From Sedimentibacter sp. zth1 (GTDB lineage Bacteria > Bacillota > Clostridia > Tissierellales > Sedimentibacteraceae): DNA of 64,000 bases. Position numbers and translations under genes: made by a program. The notes under the pieces are model-generated. The model was given only the letters and a program-made list of their open reading frames with translations, searched no databases and was not told where the DNA came from. This document shows, one piece after another, positions 61,547-64,000 of the stretch. Numbering within the stretch: position 1 is the stretch's first letter; each line of letters opens with the position of its first letter. The DNA is taken from NCBI RefSeq assembly GCF_017352195.1, contig NZ_CP071445.1, positions 2,728,001 through 2,792,000 of the forward strand, in the 5' to 3' direction.

Positions 61547-64000
61547 TTACCCAAGCTTTTTGAATGCTACTGTTAGCATAAGCTTGATTCTATTAAGTTG
61601 ATTTACTTGGCTTGCTCCTGGGTCATAATCTACCGCTAATATGTTTGAATTTGGAAACTCTTGTCTCAATGTCCTTATCATCCCCCTACCAGTGACGTGG
61701 TTAGGTAAACATGCAAATGGCTGCATACAAATAATATTTTCAACTCCACTTTCTAATAGTTCTACCATCTCAGCTGTCAAAAACCATCCTTCTCCAGCGT
61801 GATTTCCTAGTGAGAGAATTTTCTCTGCACCTGCTGCAAGCTGCTGAATAGTTTTTGGATTTTCAAATCTCCTACTTTTTTCTAGAGCATCTCTCGCATA
61901 TTTTCTAAATGATTCTACATATTTAATTGCTAAATTACCTGCTAACGCTTTGAATTTACTTTTGCCTAGATATTTACTCTTAAAGTTTGAATTAAATACA
62001 CTATATAAAAAGAAGTCTATAAGATCAGGCATTACAGCTTCTCCGCCCTCTTTTTCAATAATTTTTACAATCTGATTATTAGAATAAGGATTGAATTTAA
62101 CAAATATTTCACCGATCAATCCTATTTTGGGCTTTCTACTATGTTTTAAAGGTAAATTATCAAAGTCTTTCACAATACCACTTATGATTTCTTTAGATTT
62201 AAATAACTTTCCAGTAGTTATATCTTCAATACAAGCCTGCTTCCATTTAGCATGTAATTCTTCTGCAGAACCTTTCACTATCTCATAAGGTCGAGTTCTA
62301 TAAATTAATCTCATAAAAAGATCACCATATAATATTGACATAATCATTTTGTTTAGCATAGGAAGGGTAATTTTAAAGCCTGGATTTTTTTCTAATCCTA
62401 CAGCATTTAGTGATATTACTGGAATATGCCCCATACCAGCATCCTGCAACGCTTTCCTGATAATTGCTATATAGTTTGTAGCTCTACATACACCACCGGT
62501 TTGAGAAATAATTACTGAGGTATTATTGGGATCATAGTCTCCATATTTCAAAGCAGTGATAATCTGTCCTACTACTATTATTGATGGGTAACAGGTATCA
62601 TTATTAACATATTTTAAACCTTCTTCTATAACTCTATCATCTACTTTAGGAAGCACCTTGAAATTATATCCACAACTTTTAATTGCTTCCTCAAGTAATT
62701 CAAAATGGATAGGAGACAACTGAGGAGAGAGAATAGTATGCTTTTTCTTCATCTCATTCGTAAACAAAACTCTTTTCCAATGTTCATTCATAGGTTTAGG
62801 TTTAATGTGATTTTTTTCTCGTTCTTCAATAGCTGCTTTTAGTGATCGAAGCCTTATTCTAGCAGCACCCAGATTATTCACTTCATCAATTTTTATTAGT
62901 GTATATAATTTATTGTTGTTTTCTAAAATTTCGGCAACCATGTCTGTTGCAATTGCATCTAAACCACATCCAAATGAGTTTAGCTGAACTACCTCAAGAT
63001 AATCAAGCTTACTTACAAAAGAGGCTGCTGCATAGGCCCTTGAATGATAAGTCCACTGGTCAACTACTCTTAATGGACTTTGAATATTTCCTAGATGAGC
63101 AACTGAATCTTCTGTGAGAACAGCCATGCCTAAATTATTAATAAGTTCAGGAATGCCATGATTTATTTCAGGATCGATATGATATGGTCTTCCACAGAGG
63201 ACAATTCCTTTTTTGTTACTTCTTCTTAAATATTGAAGAGTTTCTTCTCCTTTTTTCCTTATATCTTCTTTAAACCTCTCATTTTCGTTCCATGCTAAGG
63301 AAAGGGCTTTGTCTATTTCATTTTTTCTAAAACCATGTTCCTTAAAAGTATCGTAAAGGACTTTTGCCAATGCATTTTTATTATCTAAAGTAACAAAAGG
63401 ATTTATGAATTTAATGTTTTTCTCTTTTAAAACTTCCATATTGCTTCTTATTACTTCCGGGTATGATATTACTAATGCACAATTCAAACTATTATCACTG
63501 TGATTAAATTCTTTTTTTTCATAAAAAACACAAGGATAAAAAATCATATCTACTTTACTCTCAACAAGACTCATTATATGGCCGTGAACAAGTTTTGCTG
63601 GGTAGCAGGCTGATTCAGATGGTATAGTTTCCAGCCCTTTTTCATATATCTTCTTATTACTTCTTGGAGATATTTCGACTCTGTAACCAAGCTCCGTAAG
63701 GAAAGTGAACCACAGTGGATAATTTTGATATATATTCATTACTCTTGGAATACCTATAACTGCCTTAGATTTCTCTTTTGGTAATGGCAGATATTTGAAC
63801 AATCTTTCATACTTATATGCGTACAGATTAGGAATATCCTTTACTTCTTCTAACTTTCCGCTTCCTCTCTCGCACCTATTACCACTTACAAAACTACTTC
63901 CATCATCAAACCTATTGATAGTAAGTAAGCAATTATTCACACATCCATTGCATCTTTTATGATGAACTTCACTTTGAAATTTATCTAACTTTTCTCTAGT
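61547..64000 (-). CDS. 2-hydroxyacyl-CoA dehydratase/activase-related protein (DUF2229 type), N-terminus outside the window
   Basis: A large protein read from the window edge; the frame is open through 64000 ([18 protein letters not shown]), so at least 818 residues are visible and the start is missing. Visible parts are a DUF2229-like domain ([37 protein letters not shown]), a 2-hydroxyacyl-CoA dehydratase-like cysteine-rich part ([36 protein letters not shown]) and a C-terminal [20 protein letters not shown] with [20 protein letters not shown]. Full-length relatives of about 1400 residues carry a BadF/HgdC-type activase domain at the N-terminus. The true substrate of this widespread clostridial family is not established. 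Confidence 0.85.
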   Translation of the reverse strand, partial: TREKLDKFQSEVHHKRCNGCVNNCLLTINRFDDGSSFVSGNRCERGSGKLEEVKDIPNLYAYKYERLFKYLPLPKEKSKAVIGIPRVMNIYQNYPLWFTFLTELGYRVEISPRSNKKIYEKGLETIPSESACYPAKLVHGHIMSLVESKVDMIFYPCVFYEKKEFNHSDNSLNCALVISYPEVIRSNMEVLKEKNIKFINPFVTLDNKNALAKVLYDTFKEHGFRKNEIDKALSLAWNENERFKEDIRKKGEETLQYLRRSNKKGIVLCGRPYHIDPEINHGIPELINNLGMAVLTEDSVAHLGNIQSPLRVVDQWTYHSRAYAAASFVSKLDYLEVVQLNSFGCGLDAIATDMVAEILENNNKLYTLIKIDEVNNLGAARIRLRSLKAAIEEREKNHIKPKPMNEHWKRVLFTNEMKKKHTILSPQLSPIHFELLEEAIKSCGYNFKVLPKVDDRVIEEGLKYVNNDTCYPSIIVVGQIITALKYGDYDPNNTSVIISQTGGVCRATNYIAIIRKALQDAGMGHIPVISLNAVGLEKNPGFKITLPMLNKMIMSILYGDLFMRLIYRTRPYEIVKGSAEELHAKWKQACIEDITTGKLFKSKEIISGIVKDFDNLPLKHSRKPKIGLIGEIFVKFNPYSNNQIVKIIEKEGGEAVMPDLIDFFLYSVFNSNFKSKYLGKSKFKALAGNLAIKYVESFRKYARDALEKSRRFENPKTIQQLAAGAEKILSLGNHAGEGWFLTAEMVELLESGVENIICMQPFACLPNHVTGRGMIRTLRQEFPNSNILAVDYDPGASQVNQLNRIKLMLTVAFKKLG

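Noticed and set aside
1-64000. CRISPR arrays, tRNA or rRNA genes
   Set aside because: No regularly spaced short repeats and no tRNA-like cloverleaf or rRNA sequence was noticed on reading; a dedicated search was not possible.

Overview
The window is AT-rich DNA from an anaerobic low-GC Firmicute, most likely a member of the Clostridia. The grounds are strong GGAGG-type ribosome binding sites, TTG and GTG starts placed behind good Shine-Dalgarno sites, AGA-rich and A/T-ending codons, a B12-dependent ribonucleotide reductase, a T-box leader, a glycyl-radical choline lyase and a 2-hydroxyacyl-CoA dehydratase/activase-type protein. The genus cannot be named from the sequence alone.

Layout. (1) 1-5.9 kb is a housekeeping stretch: the 3' end of a monomeric class II ribonucleotide reductase, ptsI, a flavodoxin-like reductase, a hotdog thioesterase and a 23S rRNA uracil methyltransferase. 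(2) 6.0-33.0 kb is a defence island. In order it holds a four-gene Wadjet (JetABCD) anti-plasmid system, a type I restriction-modification locus (hsdM-hsdS-hsdR) preceded by an odd protein that looks like a dead methyltransferase fused to a target-recognition domain, a type II CBASS operon (CD-NTase, E1/E2 ligase Cap2, JAB protease Cap3, two-TM effector), an AlbA_2/GHKL regulator-like protein and an McrBC restriction pair. Decayed transposases and repeats separate the modules. (3) 33.0-42.7 kb is a patchwork: two near-identical ~410-bp repeats each carrying the same 67-aa gene, the two halves of a cupin gene lying 7.8 kb apart, a radical SAM protein, a secreted two-repeat stalk-domain protein, a T-box-controlled cystine transporter and several truncated genes. 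(4) 43.0-59.8 kb is a choline-utilisation bacterial microcompartment locus: alcohol dehydrogenase, MerR regulator, a DMT-type transporter, several shell proteins, two aldehyde-dehydrogenase-family proteins, CutC and CutD, EutP-, EutT-, EutJ- and EutQ-like accessory proteins, a vertex protein and a PduL phosphotransacylase. (5) 59.9-64.0 kb starts with gene debris, including a copy of the 3' end of the flavodoxin gene at 26.6 kb, followed by a YhaM-type exoribonuclease and, on the minus strand, a large activase/dehydratase-family protein that runs off the window.

How the genes work together. In the microcompartment, CutC (activated by CutD) splits choline into trimethylamine and acetaldehyde inside the shell. 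The acylating aldehyde dehydrogenase at 57.1 kb makes acetyl-CoA, PduL makes acetyl phosphate, and the alcohol dehydrogenase regenerates NAD+ as ethanol. The MerR protein upstream is the obvious regulator, because the operon promoter has the 20-bp spacer typical of MerR targets. The defence modules are independent systems collected side by side. They target plasmids (Wadjet), unmodified DNA (type I RM), modified DNA (McrBC) and phage-infected cells (CBASS).

The observations most worth following are the pseudo-methyltransferase/TRD fusion, the CBASS effector with an unclassified cytosolic domain and an apparent frameshift in a T7 tract, interleaved dyads (a possible pseudoknot) directly after jetD, the cysteine-to-alanine change in the first microcompartment aldehyde dehydrogenase, a EutT-like protein in a B12-independent microcompartment, and the split cupin with its duplicated flanking repeat.
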